The position numbers were made by a program, and so were the translations under genes. Under the pieces are notes generated by a model. It worked only from the letters and a program-made list of their open reading frames with translations. It was not told the DNA's origin and made no database searches. A DNA stretch of 64,000 nt, taken from positions 9,822,010 to 9,886,009 of the forward strand of contig NC_049996.1 in NCBI RefSeq assembly GCF_000003815.2, written 5' to 3'. Positions 23,983 to 36,500 of this stretch are shown here, piece after piece. The DNA comes from Branchiostoma floridae (lineage: Eukaryota > Chordata > Leptocardii > Amphioxiformes > Branchiostomatidae). The stretch's first letter is position 1; each line of letters starts with the position of its first letter.

Positions 23983-26520
23983 ATGGTGAACCGAAGGCGC
24001 GTAAGTTTGTACGTTATATTACTTCTTGTGGCATGGAGTGGAACAAGCTACACGACCATCTCCTCTAGTTTGGAATGCTGTGAGACATTTCCTGGGCATG
24101 CGGGTATTCCATCGCGAGGCCTATGGTGTTTAAAAGCTTGCCGTTTCCAGCACATCCCCACTGCGATGTCACCGAATATTCAAGAGTTATCGCTTCAGCA
24201 TCAGAATATCACGAACATCAGGGTGGGAGACTTTCACGGTCTAATGTCTTTGACAGATCTGCGAATACAGGACAGTCATGTTGTGAATCTACAACCAGGC
24301 TGTTTTGAAAGCTTGACACGTCTGAACAAAGTAGATCTCCGTAGGAACAGTATCAAGCGACTGGAGGCAGAAACGTTCAAGGGACTGGAACAGCTTAGAT
24401 CTCTGAACTTGGACGATAATGAGATATATCATATTGACAATGTTGCTTTTGCGGGGCTCGTCAAACTAAGATCCTTGTCTATCAAGGATAATTGCCTTTC
24501 TGGCATTCCACAAGGTATGGAGTATATAAGTTATGTCTACTTGAATAACAATCCCATAGCATCGGTGGGAAATGTTGGAGAATTGAGGCACCACTTAACG
24601 TTGGCTTTCGATTACAAGATTCGGTGCGACTGCAGTATGAGAGAAGTCAAGAAATGGGTCCTTGAAAATGAGGAAATGCTATGGAGAATTGCGTGTATGG
24701 ATGGTGAAACTGGAAGCTTCAAGCCAATTCAAGATGTCCGTTGGGATGACCTGACGTGTGTCTCACCTGACGTGTCTATCATCACAGACAATGGAACCGT
24801 CACAGGTAACGTTTCCCTCACCTGCCAGACAGACTGTCAGGAAGGTCTAGAGTTCTCATGGGTCGCACCAAATGGAGACTACAGATCATCAACTTATGAG
24901 TTCTCCAAAAAAAAACACCCACGTCAGCAAACTGTCGTGTAAAGGGTCAAACATCGCAAGACTAGAAACGAAGAGAATGTGCTACTCTGTGTTGAGCATC
25001 CCTACGATAGGCAATGGCACTGAAGGCACGTACAGTTGTAAAGTGACGGCTAACCATACCGAGAACGGAAGTGCATCTGTAGTGTATCAGGACATAGTAG
25101 CAACTCAACAAGGCAACCTTTACATGGCTCAGCCTGACAATATTACGACAAAACCAAGTGAGAGAAGCACCGGGAAGTACAACCCTCAGCGTCTAACAAC
25201 AGTCCGGAATGCCATGGTGCCAGTAGATGGCAATACCGTTGAAAATGATACCCCAAATCGACCTCCTCCGGGACTGTCTATCGTAGAGCTTGTCTTTGCT
25301 GGACTTGCATCTTTCTTTGGAGGTTGCATTATCATTGCAGCAATAGCCGCTTGTGTTCACAAGTTTCAAGGACATAGAGCAGTAGATGGAGGCTCCGAAA
25401 ATGATGACCAGTGTTCGGGGGTGGTTGGTAGAACGGAAAGCCACTATGAGAACGACAACCAGTCTTCGGACACGGTCGCAGACACAAGTGCCAGAGGTGG
25501 CCACTACGAAAACGATGACCAGTTTGCGGCCACAGGAGGAGCTGACGGTGGACACTACGAAAACGATGGCCAGTTCTCAGACGCAGGAGGTGCCAAAAGT
25601 GGACAGTATGAGAATGATGACCAGCTCTCAGAAGCAGGAGGCGCCAGTGGTGGTCACTACGAAAATGAAGACCAGTTCTCTGAGGCTGACCCACACCACT
25701 ACGAGAATGATGACGACGACGACTTCTTAAACGCTGAAGCTGAGGGCCGGTATGATAATGATGATCAACTTTCCGCCAGTCACGTGGGCAAGAACACACA
25801 AGGGACGATCCGAGCTAAGACCACTCGGACCAAAAGCAGAATAAGTCGTGCTCACAAGAGTGATCACTTGATCAAAACAAGAGCTCTCTCCAACCACCCT
25901 AAATCAAACTTACTCCGAGTATGGTAGCATTTCATATCAAAGCACAATCACATGGACACTATGACAACGAAAGTGACGTTACCAGCAATGAAGCTCACAC
26001 ACCTTCGACCAATGGGCTATCTACAGCCACAGAACTATCGCCTGGGCATTATGATAACGACAAGAACACCAAGGATCTTGCTGCCAGCTCTTCTAACGCT
26101 ACAGGAGAGGAAGACTCAGATCCAGAATATATGACGTTCCCCGAAGCTAGCACAGAACAAGAAGCCGAAGCCAGGGAGGGAAATCTACAATGTGAGAGAG
26201 AAACCAAAGGCAAGGACACCGTCACCAGGTCTGCAAGTGATAGTGACATGTCAGATCATGGTTATATGACGTTTCCTGGGACGAAAAACGCTGACGATCA
26301 GGACATAGATACAGAAAATTGTAACGATAAAGAGCCAGAGATGGACATTGCTTCGGTTAATGAAGACGACTGTTTAGAACACACTTATGTGAAGTTTCCT
26401 GATGCGGAAGATGTTGAAGAATATCAAGAGGAGAGGGGACAGAAAAACAGACTAACATATCCAGCTGATAATGATCACGTTTACGTGACATTTCCAAGCT
26501 CGGACAATGTCAAAGAGTAA
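23983..26520 (+). CDS. single-exon LRR-Ig transmembrane receptor with tandem tyrosine motifs, frame broken twice
   Basis: About 845 residues if the breaks are ignored. Domain order: signal peptide (1-28, core VILLLVAW); Cys pair; about five or six leucine-rich repeats (60-200, e.g. LRSLNLDDNEIYHID); LRR C-cap (RCDCSMREVKKW to DLTC, about 214-263); Ig-like domain (VSLTCQ, FSWV, GTYSCKV); membrane helix (about 430-458, GCIIIAAIAACV); cytoplasmic tail. The tail has seven YEND/YDND-type motifs in roughly 17-residue repeats, two more YDN motifs and four YMTFP/YVKFP/YVTFP motifs. pY-x-N is the known GRB2-SH2 binding pattern, so an immune or adhesion signalling role is inferred. Break 1 is a run of nine A at 24907-24915; the frame that continues the Ig domain corresponds to eight. 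Break 2 lies between about 25890 and 25960, where a TAG (25925-25927) closes one frame and coding-like sequence resumes in another. It could be sequencing error, an allele or a young pseudogene. An AATAAA lies at 26973. Confidence 0.8.
25385..25780 (+). repeat. in-gene tandem repeat encoding the YENDDQ units
   Basis: Roughly 51-nt units, each centred on CACTACGAAAACGATGACCA or a variant, encode HYENDDQ plus a Gly/Ala/Ser spacer. At least seven Tyr-containing units and one degenerate unit without Tyr (SENDDQ) can be counted. The tyrosine and asparagine are kept while spacers vary, which suggests selection on the motif rather than on the DNA repeat. Confidence 0.85.
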
Positions 26521-27117
26521 CAATGGGAACAAGAACTGCAACATCTTATTAGCTAAAGAAACTGACGATCACTTTGCTCAAGTGACTAATTGTAATATTT
26601 TCTGTAAGCTACTCAACTGCTGTCAAAAGTAGTATGTCTATGTGAGTAAGCTTTCACCATAGATCTGGCCAGCTAACCGTAGTTTTATCATTCTTGTGCT
26701 TTAGCAAGTGTTGTGACTGTTATACGTACATGTAAATAAGCAATTTTTGGTCATTTATTCTTCTTAAGCTGCTTAAGCTGCAAAGGACACCCTAGAGTAT
26801 ATTGTAGCAGGTGTCAAAAATTTCATTTTTTAAAACAATTGTTTGATCAAATTGGTGATTTTGAAAGCAAATATGCTTGGCATTACGTACAATGTCATGA
26901 AGGGTATTCTGTTAAACAGCGTTTGTCACATATGATTGACTATCGTTTGTAGTGAAAGCGTATCGGATACAAAATAAAATGTTTCTAAACATGAATGGCT
27001 GACTTAATGACTGTAGCCACAGTCTCCCAAGTAGACTAATTTGTTACCGCATTGATTATCGATGATGAAAATCAGAATCTATCTTCACCAATGACTGCTT
27101 GTTTCAAATCATACAAA
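26521..27117 (+). other. 3' UTR and flank of the LRR-Ig gene
   Basis: Runs from the TAA (26518-26520) through a polyadenylation signal AATAAA at 26973-26978. No other feature was seen. Confidence 0.6.
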
Positions 27118-28260
27118 TGGTGCGTGTCCAAGATTAACCTTTATTTGAAAAATCGTATAAACTCCCCAAGAGTGATCTCAGACAAAAGACTAGCAATTAG
27201 GGACCTGCCCAACCTTACAAATCTCGTTTGTTGATTAGCATTTCCAGCATGAAATGATAGGTCTTTTCAATCGTAAGAGGTATGCTACAAATTTGTAAAC
27301 AGTGGTCTTTGATCAGGAACCTCTTGTATTGGCTATTTGAGATATGTTGGATCTACGTCAATAGTTGCCTGGATCACCATAGTAACGCTCTTTGATCAAG
27401 AACATCTTGTATAGGCCATTTGAGATACAGTATGTTGGATCTGCGTCAATAATTGCTTGAAAACCACAGAAACGATAAAAGAACTACCTGGATAGTAGAC
27501 TCGTATACATCTTTAATGTCCCTGCAGTGAATACGGCAACACTAGGAGTAAGGGGTATTCTTCTATATAATGATGAGAGTTTGTTTCTTTTTCATTCCAG
27601 TCTTTACATTATATGCGCGCAAATTTCTAAGAAAGTTGAAAGAAAAGGCGCAGCGATTTTCACACAAACAATCTGTAAAATGAAGACAGTCTACTACTTT
27701 TAATTTCTTCCCAGTCTTTCTTCTTGATCAACATTCCACACCACGAAATGGCAGGTCTCTACATCTCTACCTCCATTCGAGGTATGCTACAAATTTGCAC
27801 ACAAAACCCTTTGATCAGGAACCTTCTGTATTGGCTATTTGAGATATGTTGGATCTGCGTCAATGAGAACCATAGTATCTTTTGATATTCAGATCGTATT
27901 TTTCATGTCATTTGTCATGTTTAAAAAAAAACTACAATAAATATTGTGACAACAGGATGAAATGATTTTCTCCTTTTGTGATAAGGGTGGTTTGATTTCC
28001 TTTCCAAATTGCAAGCACCATCTTCACCTATGCCCACTTCCCTCTCGACATTTGTATAATGTAACTTGGTGAACCTTTCCTCAATCTTCCAAAGTACATG
28101 GCTAACCAATTATTCTTGTATTGGCTATGTTGAATCTGCGTCAATAGTTGCCTTGAAAACCATTAACAAGAAAATAACTCCTTGGGTGGTAGACTTTTAT
28201 TGTTTATGATACTACGAGCAAAGGGTATCATTCTATAGTGATGAAATGTTGTAATCAATT
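27118..28260 (+). repeat. degenerate direct-repeat array (copies B-E) 3' of the LRR-Ig gene
   Basis: Copy B (about 27118-27400) matches the upstream copy A along most of its length. Partial copies follow at about 27391-27480, 27725-27870 and 28105-28175, all in the same orientation and sharing GTATTGGCTATTTGAGATAT and GATCTGCGTCAAT. Between them a second conserved phrase (AGTAGACT...GGGTATTCTTCTATA versus GGTAGACT...GGGTATCATTCTATA) shows that the repeating unit is longer than the A/B core. Confidence 0.8.
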
Positions 28261-28745
28261 GAATTATATATGTGCGCTAATTTCATAACTTTTTGCAGAG
28301 GCAGCCATATGTTGTATAGACGCGTTTATATTCACCGCACACTTTTGACAGGCCTTGCATTTGTAACACACGACCTTTTCACTAGTCTCCTTCTGTGACG
28401 CTTGCTTTGGCCTGACGTCTTTATGACGCACATGAATAGGCACCGTGGTGTGATTGACGGGGGCAGGGCGTGCGTCGTGTGACCTATGCTGGTCCAGTGC
28501 ACCCTTACGCCTACAAATTTTATAAAGGAAAGATAGCACCAGTACGTCAATGAAGGTTAGACATCCAGGTAATAAGATACGCCCAAAAGCAGTTACTCAA
28601 GCAACTTGATATGGTTTTGGGCACGCTCAGGCGACTAGCATCCACTGTTTTTGCCAGTGACACAGATAGCACTGGTAGTATAGTAATGCCACTCCGGACC
28701 ACATGCACGTTTATCAATTTCAATGTTTGTGAGCTCATCGTATGC
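28261..28745. other. no gene recognised
   Basis: A minus-strand frame at 28264-28550 contains a Cys cluster (VCYKCKACQKC) but has no partner exon or known domain. I do not call it a gene. Confidence 0.4.
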
Positions 28746-28895
28746 AATCTCCAAGCAGATCCTAGCTACGGTAGTATATAAAGCTGCCAGAGGAGTGAAG
28801 CCGGCCTAGGAATGTGTTTGGCTACCGGGGTAAATAAATGTACACCTATTGGCTGACCACACTTCTTATGCCATCGCAGGATCTGCTTGGAGATT
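28746..28895. mobile_element. 150-bp MITE with perfect 18-bp TIRs
   Basis: AATCTCCAAGCAGATCCT at 28746-28763 is exactly inverted at 28878-28895. The interior has no coding capacity. Short length and perfect ends indicate a recently active non-autonomous element; the target-site duplication is unclear. Confidence 0.85.
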
Positions 28896-29127
28896 AAGGG
28901 TATGGCCTGTCAGCTGGTTCATAGAAACATGATTTACAAAGTCCTAGAAGTCTGACACGAGGATTGAAACCATCATATCAACTAGATTATTCAGTGGGAT
29001 TTTGCACTATCTAGACAATTATAGATAAAACTAGTAGACGGGATGTAAATTGGAGTGAGACGGATATCCCCCGTCTCTGCTCTTATCTGCGACATCCTCT
29101 CAAAATTAGTGCATAATGAAAAAGTGT

Positions 29128-29625
29128 GGGGCCGCGCAGCACAGTGGTAGTGTATTCGGCCCGTGACCGAGAGGTCGCCGGTTGGAATCCGCCTGCCGTG
29201 TTGCCGGTCTTGTGCCCTTGGGAAAGGCACTTTACACGACTTTCCTCACTTTACTCAAGTGAAAAATGAGTCGTCCCTCGGATAGGACATAAAATGGAGG
29301 TCCTGTGTCTGGGGAGAGCCACACCTCATGCACGTAAAAGAACCCCCACACGTGCGATGGTGCGGTGTGCGTTGGTGCAAATCCTTCTGTCGGGAGTTGG
29401 TGATTCACTTCAAATCACCCGGATGGAGGCCTGGCGAACCCCTGTCTCGTATCAGCCACATGTTGATCTACATCATTCACCCGGACGGGTGTGTCACCCC
29501 GTAAGGGGCGGTATAACCCGTCGTGTGCGAACATGTACAGGGTTAGCCCTTGACAATAGCCTACGGCTAGTTGGGCAGCCCTGTCAGTTTGTAAACAGCT
29601 GAACAAATAAATAAAAATAAATAAA
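29128..29625 (+). mobile_element. full-length tRNA-derived SINE
   Basis: The head at 29128-29200 carries a pol III A box-like GCACAGTGGTAGTG and a B box-like GGTTGGAATCC at tRNA spacing. Next comes the core phrase CTTGGGAAAGGCACTTTACA, a long tRNA-unrelated body, and an AATAAATAAAAATAAATAAA tail, about 498 bp in all. Family knowledge: deuterostome SINEs with a conserved core are described in amphioxus; assignment to a named family needs a library search. Open frames inside it are not genes. Confidence 0.8.
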
Positions 29626-30550
29626 GTGTTGCTGCAAGATTAAACAGGATAATTATGTGCAAGATGCAGACAGTTCCCAGCTAGAAATGATCTTTTCTCT
29701 CACGTGTATTCAGGTTATCAAAAACTACATTAAAGCTGCAAAAGTATGTCGCGCGCCCCTTATACATGGAAATCACAGCACCATGTAGGTGAATACAGTT
29801 TCGATCTATTTCTTACGAGAATAATCAAGTCACAGATTACAACAGCGATGGGGGATATCAGTCTAGGGTGACCTTTCTTGTACTCCAATCTTCCATCCCG
29901 TCTTCAAGGCGTCTTGGAGGATTGCAGGAGCAGACGTCTAGCTGACGTCTTCCCACCCGTTTCAATCCAAGAGGTGCACTATGCATGCATCTCAGATGTT
30001 TGGCAACTATCCCAATCCCGGGAAATTGCACATCGCAGCAGAAATGTCATGATGTATATACTTAAGAAATGTAAACTCTTTGGAGTTCGTGCGTAGCTGT
30101 GTTAAAACACGTATACCCGAACGTGCAGTCATCTAAATGTCACAATATTTGAACGGTACAACACCCTCATGTATGTTGCTTGTAGCTGTGTTAGAAAATG
30201 TAGACAAGAATTCAAAGTGCAGTCATCTAAACATTCCAACATTTTAATGGTACCTCACCATCCAGTAACTTGTTAGTATTGCATACCACTTAAAGCTTGC
30301 ACCAGGTTTGCAGGCTACATGTAGCTGGAAGGAAATTCACATCGGAGTACCATTTACAAATTTTCACATCGTCACATCAGTCAAAGGTGATCCGTTGGAA
30401 TCTGACGTACGCCAACATCCGAAAACGTGACGTCAGAATGGGGTCAAATGTGCCCAAAAGTCAATACCGCCAGCCAGCCTCTCTGAATATTATTTTCATC
30501 TGGGCATCCAACATATCCATACCATCCAACAGTTTCTAGAAACGCATGCT

Positions 30551-30700
30551 CAGTTTACTCTCCAAGAAGAGGTTGATGGGGAAAATCGTGACATTTTTCT
30601 TCTTTGCTGTCTATTTATGTCAGCTGAAAAAAAGACAGCAAATAAGGAAAAGGCCATGATTTTCCCCATCAACCTTTGCTTGCTGGAGAGTATGCCCAGT
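30551..30700. mobile_element. fold-back MITE, about 150 bp
   Basis: GGTTGATGGGGAAAATC at 30571-30587 is perfectly inverted at 30658-30674. The pairing extends outward (ACTCTCCAA versus TGGAGAGT) and inward (TTGCTGTCT versus AGACAGCAA), so nearly the whole element folds into one hairpin. No coding capacity. Confidence 0.75.
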
Positions 30701-32365
30701 TGCCCTTACCATTCTCTCTGATTGACTACAGACTTACACATAATATAAAGCTTTTAATGTGAAGCTTGCGATGAAGAGCCTCCGTCAGTAATAGATACGG
30801 TGGGAGGCGGAAACTATTAACTGTCTGCATATCAGTGCAATTGGCTGCAAAGGCTGGGGAAAATAGACCATTCCCAGTCCTGGTTTATGAGCTTGGCTGT
30901 TGCAGAAATCGCTCGAAATGGTTAGTACCGTTCTTATCATTAAGGCAAGGAGGCATATGAATCCCAGCAATAGTCTACTTGCATCCATTATTCAAAATGG
31001 GATACTACCGGTATCCTCTGTCTTCATTTTGTTGCACATTGTTGAAGGAGTCATCTCGCTGGTTCTAATGATGAGGTTCCACAGACATTAGATTTCTGTA
31101 TGTTTTGACCTGAGGGTTAATCTATCTTATTCTGATACAAAATGCAATGTTTTAATACCTGCTGTTCATAGGATTGATAAAGTAACCTTCCTAAGAATCA
31201 AACCCAAAACGTAGAATTCAGTTAAATTCAGGAAAAGACAGACTGAGAAACAACAAATTCAGGTATTTGCCCGTTCCCGAGTGCAATAAATTCCACCTGT
31301 CTTTCCCCCGTCCTTTACGGATTGTGCTCAATTCCAGACCTCATTCCATCTGGAGTACTTGGAATTAGAGCGGCCATTACTGGGTACGCATGAGGAATAC
31401 AAGCAGGGATGGCGAGCCTTAAGAATACAGGAGGGCGTCCTTGCAGAAAATAGCACAATTTCCGGGCCGGCTTTACCCTCTAGAAAATGTCGTACATGTC
31501 ATAGATATCGTGTCATGCTTTTAATAATTGGATAACACAACACAGACAGTGGAATACATCAACTGAGAGCAGAGGTTTTGCTAAGGCCATTCTGGATCCA
31601 TCATAAAGCGGCAAGGCCGCTCTGATCCTAAAATTTATGGACCATGGATAGGGCCTGTAAAAGAAGAGAGGACCAGTTCAAGTTAAGGTGGTGGATGTTT
31701 GTACGTGGTGGGTGTTTGTAATAAATAACGATTGCGGTAAAGTTTCGCTGCCCAGAATGGTAGTTAGGTTGGAACTTACTCAAAGAGAGCTAGGGCTGAT
31801 TTTCCTGAATCACCTGGGGCTATCGTTGGCAGTTAACCTTTATTGGCTCGTAAACCAGGCTGGTTTTATGAAGTGCATTATCGGCTATACTTGGTGGATT
31901 TGATAACTGTGCTGAACACATGAGAAAAATGTTGCATTTCAAATATCACAGGAACAAGATTCCAACTGGTGCATGTGCACATGCAAAAGGGGAAAATCCA
32001 AGAGTTTAGAATTCAAAATTGACATTGCCTTACACATAGGATATGATGTGTGTTGCTTGTATGATTAACACTAGACTCTATGAAACACAAAATACTTACT
32101 GTGAGTGAGTGAGTCACATTTACTCTGTAAGTTATACAAGTTGAATTCATCTTAACTGCTGGATACTACATTATTTATTCACATGTTTCAGACAGTATCT
32201 ACTGTCTTTCATCAGAGAAATCAAAATAAAAGTATACAAGACTTTATGAAACAAAGAATACTTCTTATTGTAAAAATCATATTCAATTTCCTGGATGACT
32301 AATCTGCACAAACTCATTTACAGAGTAATTCACTGAGTCACACACCTACATATACTCACAGACTT

Positions 32366-32368
<3 letters not shown>

Positions 32369-32399
<31 letters not shown>
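32369..32399. repeat. (CA)n microsatellite
   Basis: About fifteen uninterrupted CA dinucleotides. Confidence 0.95.
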
Positions 32400-32401
<2 letters not shown>

Positions 32402-33544
32402 GATCATTGTCAATCACCTACTGTCACACACTCAATCCTCTTGTACTATAGGTATACAGTCATGTAAGAAAAAAACAAATCAGGTGAAATTCTGACAACC
32501 AACAAGTGGGTTGGTGCAGCCTAAAACCATGGATTTGCAAAGCATTTCTATAGGGTGCTAGAAACGTTCACCGAAGCTCCAATTTCCCCAAAGAGAGCCG
32601 TGCATACGCACTCCCGTAATCTGCTGTGCTGAAATGAAGATTCCGCGTCCGTCCCCTGGCAACATAACACCAGCATTAGAGCCTATCTGTCTACCCATGC
32701 TCATCCATGGGGTTTCACAGCAGCTTGGACTGCATGCAGCATTCATTTCCTACCAACTGGAAGAGGAAGCTGGAATATGTTGGGACAAATCATGAATGAT
32801 TGTTGGGTGGAGGAAATTTTTCCTTTGAATGATTAAAGATGGAGATTTTACACTTAATTAGTCCTGCTATTTGCTGATTAACTGGATATTGTACGACTTT
32901 TACTTCAAAGATACAAATTGGGATGAAAAAAAAACAACAAATCTGATGAAAAACTGAAAAAGATGCTACAGTTTCCTTGTACCTTCGTTCTATGTTTTTA
33001 TTTTTGCATGATTTGGCTGCATGTGTGCATGTATAATTATCACCGATGCAGTTAAGAAGCACCTCTGGATTTGATGATAACAATGGAAAAATGCACAACA
33101 TATTAAAAACTATCTTTGACTGGAAGTGGGATTTGTATTATACTGGCTCATTGACCAAAGGTACACTCAGACAACTTTACCAACTGATGATGCAAGTAAC
33201 AGTATAACTATTGTAGCATATAGGTAGTGTAGTCTAGAAGTAAGTAATATTGCCTGTGTAACAAGACCACGGCCATCAGCATTCTGGACCATGATTTTTA
33301 TGCTGTCAGTTTTAAAAGTTTAAAGACTTTTGGATGGATGAAATGTCACATGTTTGAGGAAAGCATATCTAAGATTCCACCACTCTTATTGAAAGGATAA
33401 TTAATATCCCTTGCACAACTTGTACTTACAAGTCATACATACAGTAGGTCTGATGGCAGTTTATATGTTATGCCTTGCAAAACCAACCAACCAACTGACC
33501 AGCAAACAAACAAGAATAAATAATGTTTTTAACAAACACACTTA

Positions 33545-36500
33545 TTACAGAACTGCTCGTGATGTTCCAGGGGCGAAAAAGGAGACGTTTCGTTCCTCCA
33601 CTTTGTATTGTAGTCTTCTCTTCCTTGTCTGTGGTTGGCTGGGGTCCAGGACGTTCCGGAAAGTAACCGTCACCTAGGATGTTCAAAAAAGTTGTTAGAG
33701 CTTTGAAGGGGAGATCCCAATACTTTCTGGATGGGGGAAGCAATCTTTTCTATTTGTTTTATATATCAGACTTTTTGATAATTTCAGTTATATAAACATA
33801 GACTCAATAAAAAATCTAATTAATGTCGGCTTTTTCCATGGGGTTTTGCATGTTCTCAAAAATTTTCCAAAATATGCTAGTAGATCTACAGGCCATATCT
33901 AAAAAAAAAGGGACTGCACTAATGTTTAGATAAAGTTACCAGCTGCTTACAGAGTTTTCACTTGTCACAAAGGAATGTGTAACATTGTGTTAATGTACCA
34001 GTAACTATGACATTATGGCACCTGATTCTGAAAATATAAAAAAAAATCAAAACCAGAAGTTCTTATGAAGTACCATAGACATCTAGTACCATAGGAGACC
34101 ATTTGCTAAATAAAGATGGGGGAAATTAAATAGCCCACCTGTCCATGTACATCCCTACTGTATCCACTAGACAACCCCTCCACTGCCAAATGGACTGTGC
34201 TATGGTATGCCATGTGTCGGAATAAGCTGCTATATTCCTCATCCTCCACGTCTGCATCCTTGTGTACAAGTGTCACCATGGCTCCCTGACTCTGAAAATA
34301 TAACACAGCCACATATAAAATCAGAACTTCAGCTGCAGTATCATTAAAGCTGCTAGGTGGCCCATCAGTGAACTTGATCTTCATTTTCTCAACCCCTACC
34401 CATCTACCAAATATCACACCAATTCATCTGCACAAACAAACATCCAAACAAATGGCACTGAAAATACATTGTCAACCTTTTGTCAAAGGTAAAAGAACAA
34501 AAGTAGTTTACATGCATTTTCCTCCCTCCTATATTGTACATCAGGAGGGAAATATAATAATACGGTCACGTAAAATTTCATCTAAGTACAAAACTTATGT
34601 ATGTTCAATTGTCCTAAAATGTATAGAAACATCTTTATGAAACAGAATAACCAAAGGTGATATTACATGCACAGATGATTTATTCAACACACAAATCCAG
34701 GTAGGTTTACATTCAGAATCTATAAAGTGAATGCATCAATATCAAATTGCTCTTGGCATGAAGTGAGGGAAAAACTGCAATTAATCACTGCCAACTTATA
34801 CGCGTAGGCGATGGCACTGCTGATATTGAAGATTGTCTACCTGTATCTGGTCATGTCTTGTTGAGAATGTAACATACTTCAATATGAGGATGAGGTATGA
34901 ACATGTCGGTATTTTAATGTTTCCCTATTCTTGAGTGACATGATTTCAGAATTCAGTTCACACATCAATTTCTGTGAGCATTGAAAAGTGCAGAGAAGTG
35001 TCAAGACGCTACAGTACCCCTGAAAGGTTTACAATGATAAGTGCAGAGACTGTTATCTGTTTGGTAGGGCCCGACAGTACCTCTGTAACTGTAAGATTGC
35101 AGAGACAGTTGAAAGGTGAATATGAGTGTATTGTGTAAATATGAATGTGTAGACCGCAGGAAGAATAGCCTCTTATGAGGCAATTGTGGATCTAAATAAA
35201 CTCAAACTCAAGTATGTTACCTGTTGGGCACTAGTAGGGCACATCGCTTGATGTCTTAGAAGGAGGCTAACCCCTGTAAGGTTTACAATGATAAGCACAG
35301 ACAGCAGAGACAGTTACCTGTTGTGAGGGGCACATTAAGACCCGGCAGTAGTGCACAAAGTCCGACACATCCTTGACAGACATGCCAAGACTCAAAAGCA
35401 CACTCAAGTCATCCACAAGGAGCAGGGTGGGCCCTTCTAGAACACCTTCTTCACCACAGACGTGCGTCTTCACAAGATCGTACAAAGGTCTAAGGGTTGC
35501 TTTCTTGTCCCTGCAACAAATAGAAGAAGTCTCATTTCTTTATTTCTTTCAAAGAAATCTATTACTAGTATTAGTAATGATATGCAATTATCATACAGTC
35601 AAACCTATACTACTGACCACCTCTACAAAAGGACCCTAAGGTGGTACCTAAGAATACTTTTTCCATTTGACACAGGCATTAAAAAGCCTGTCTATAATGA
35701 CCACCTGTCCACATGGACAAGATTTTATCACTCCCTTCCTGTGCAGTTATTCCTGTAGTATTTTACTACTACCCCCAGTAGCACTGATAAAGTATCCAAG
35801 CATGTAACTGTCATGTTACAGGTGAACTACCTGTAATTTCCTACCTAAGACATGTGAGTGGATTTTTGTCCTGCCCGTCCTCTGCTGTAGATGTGTATGC
35901 CTGCAGGGAATGGTTCAGGCCATCTACGAACCTCAGCTGACCCTTCTCCCTCGCTTGAGTCAGGTGAACTCCCTGAGAAGGCACAAACAAAGATTAAGAA
36001 ACTGTTACTGGACCTTTGTCAATCAAATGCCAATGATTCATCAAAAGCTGAAGAAAGCTGTTATAAAAATTGAGAACTGAATGTGGCATTCTGTGTCTAC
36101 AAAATGTATTGGAAACTACAGAAACACATACACTCACAAACACACACACACACACACACACACAGACAGACAAGTAAAAAACAATACTTGACTCAGTTGA
36201 AGTGACATGAAAACCCTGTCTTAAAAGTGACTTTGACCACCAAGCCAAATTCTGTTTGCCCCCTTATAAAACGTTTTTCTACAAATCATTTACATTTTTG
36301 TACGAGGGGACACAACAACCATACAGTGGAGAAGATTTGCCTCAGCTCATCATGATTTCAGCCACATAGCTGGCTTGGCAAGACTTCCAGACTTCAGCAC
36401 TGCAGACACATATCTGTTTTGCATTGCAACAGATTTGAAGGTCAATGCTTTGGCCATCGGTTCTGCTGGACTCGGTTATGGAAAGCATTTGTCAGGGCGG

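Larger units (their letters stand above)
29626..33544. other. intergenic, no gene recognised
   Basis: Contains a fold-back MITE (30551-30700) and a (CA)n microsatellite (32369-32399). A minus-strand frame at 32558-32746 looks coding-like (PWMSMGRQIGSNAGVMLPGD) but lacks a recognisable domain and lies downstream of the ELP6 stop. It could be a retrocopy fragment or an unrecognised exon. Confidence 0.45.

Noticed and set aside
25193-25799. Minus-strand and alternate plus frames across the LRR-Ig tail
   Set aside because: By-products of the 51-nt coding repeat; the frame continuous with the membrane helix encodes the tyrosine motifs.
29128-29200. Possible functional tRNA gene
   Set aside because: A and B box-like sequences are present, but the segment continues into a SINE body with an A-rich tail and the cloverleaf pairing is poor, so it is a SINE head.
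29294-29606. Open frames on both strands of about 60-100 codons
   Set aside because: They lie wholly inside the tRNA-derived SINE.
32558-32746. Minus-strand frame as a last exon of ELP6
   Set aside because: The true ELP6 terminus (VSFFAPGTSRAVL then stop) is at 33673-33545 and closes the frame; the 32.6 kb frame shows no ELP6 similarity.
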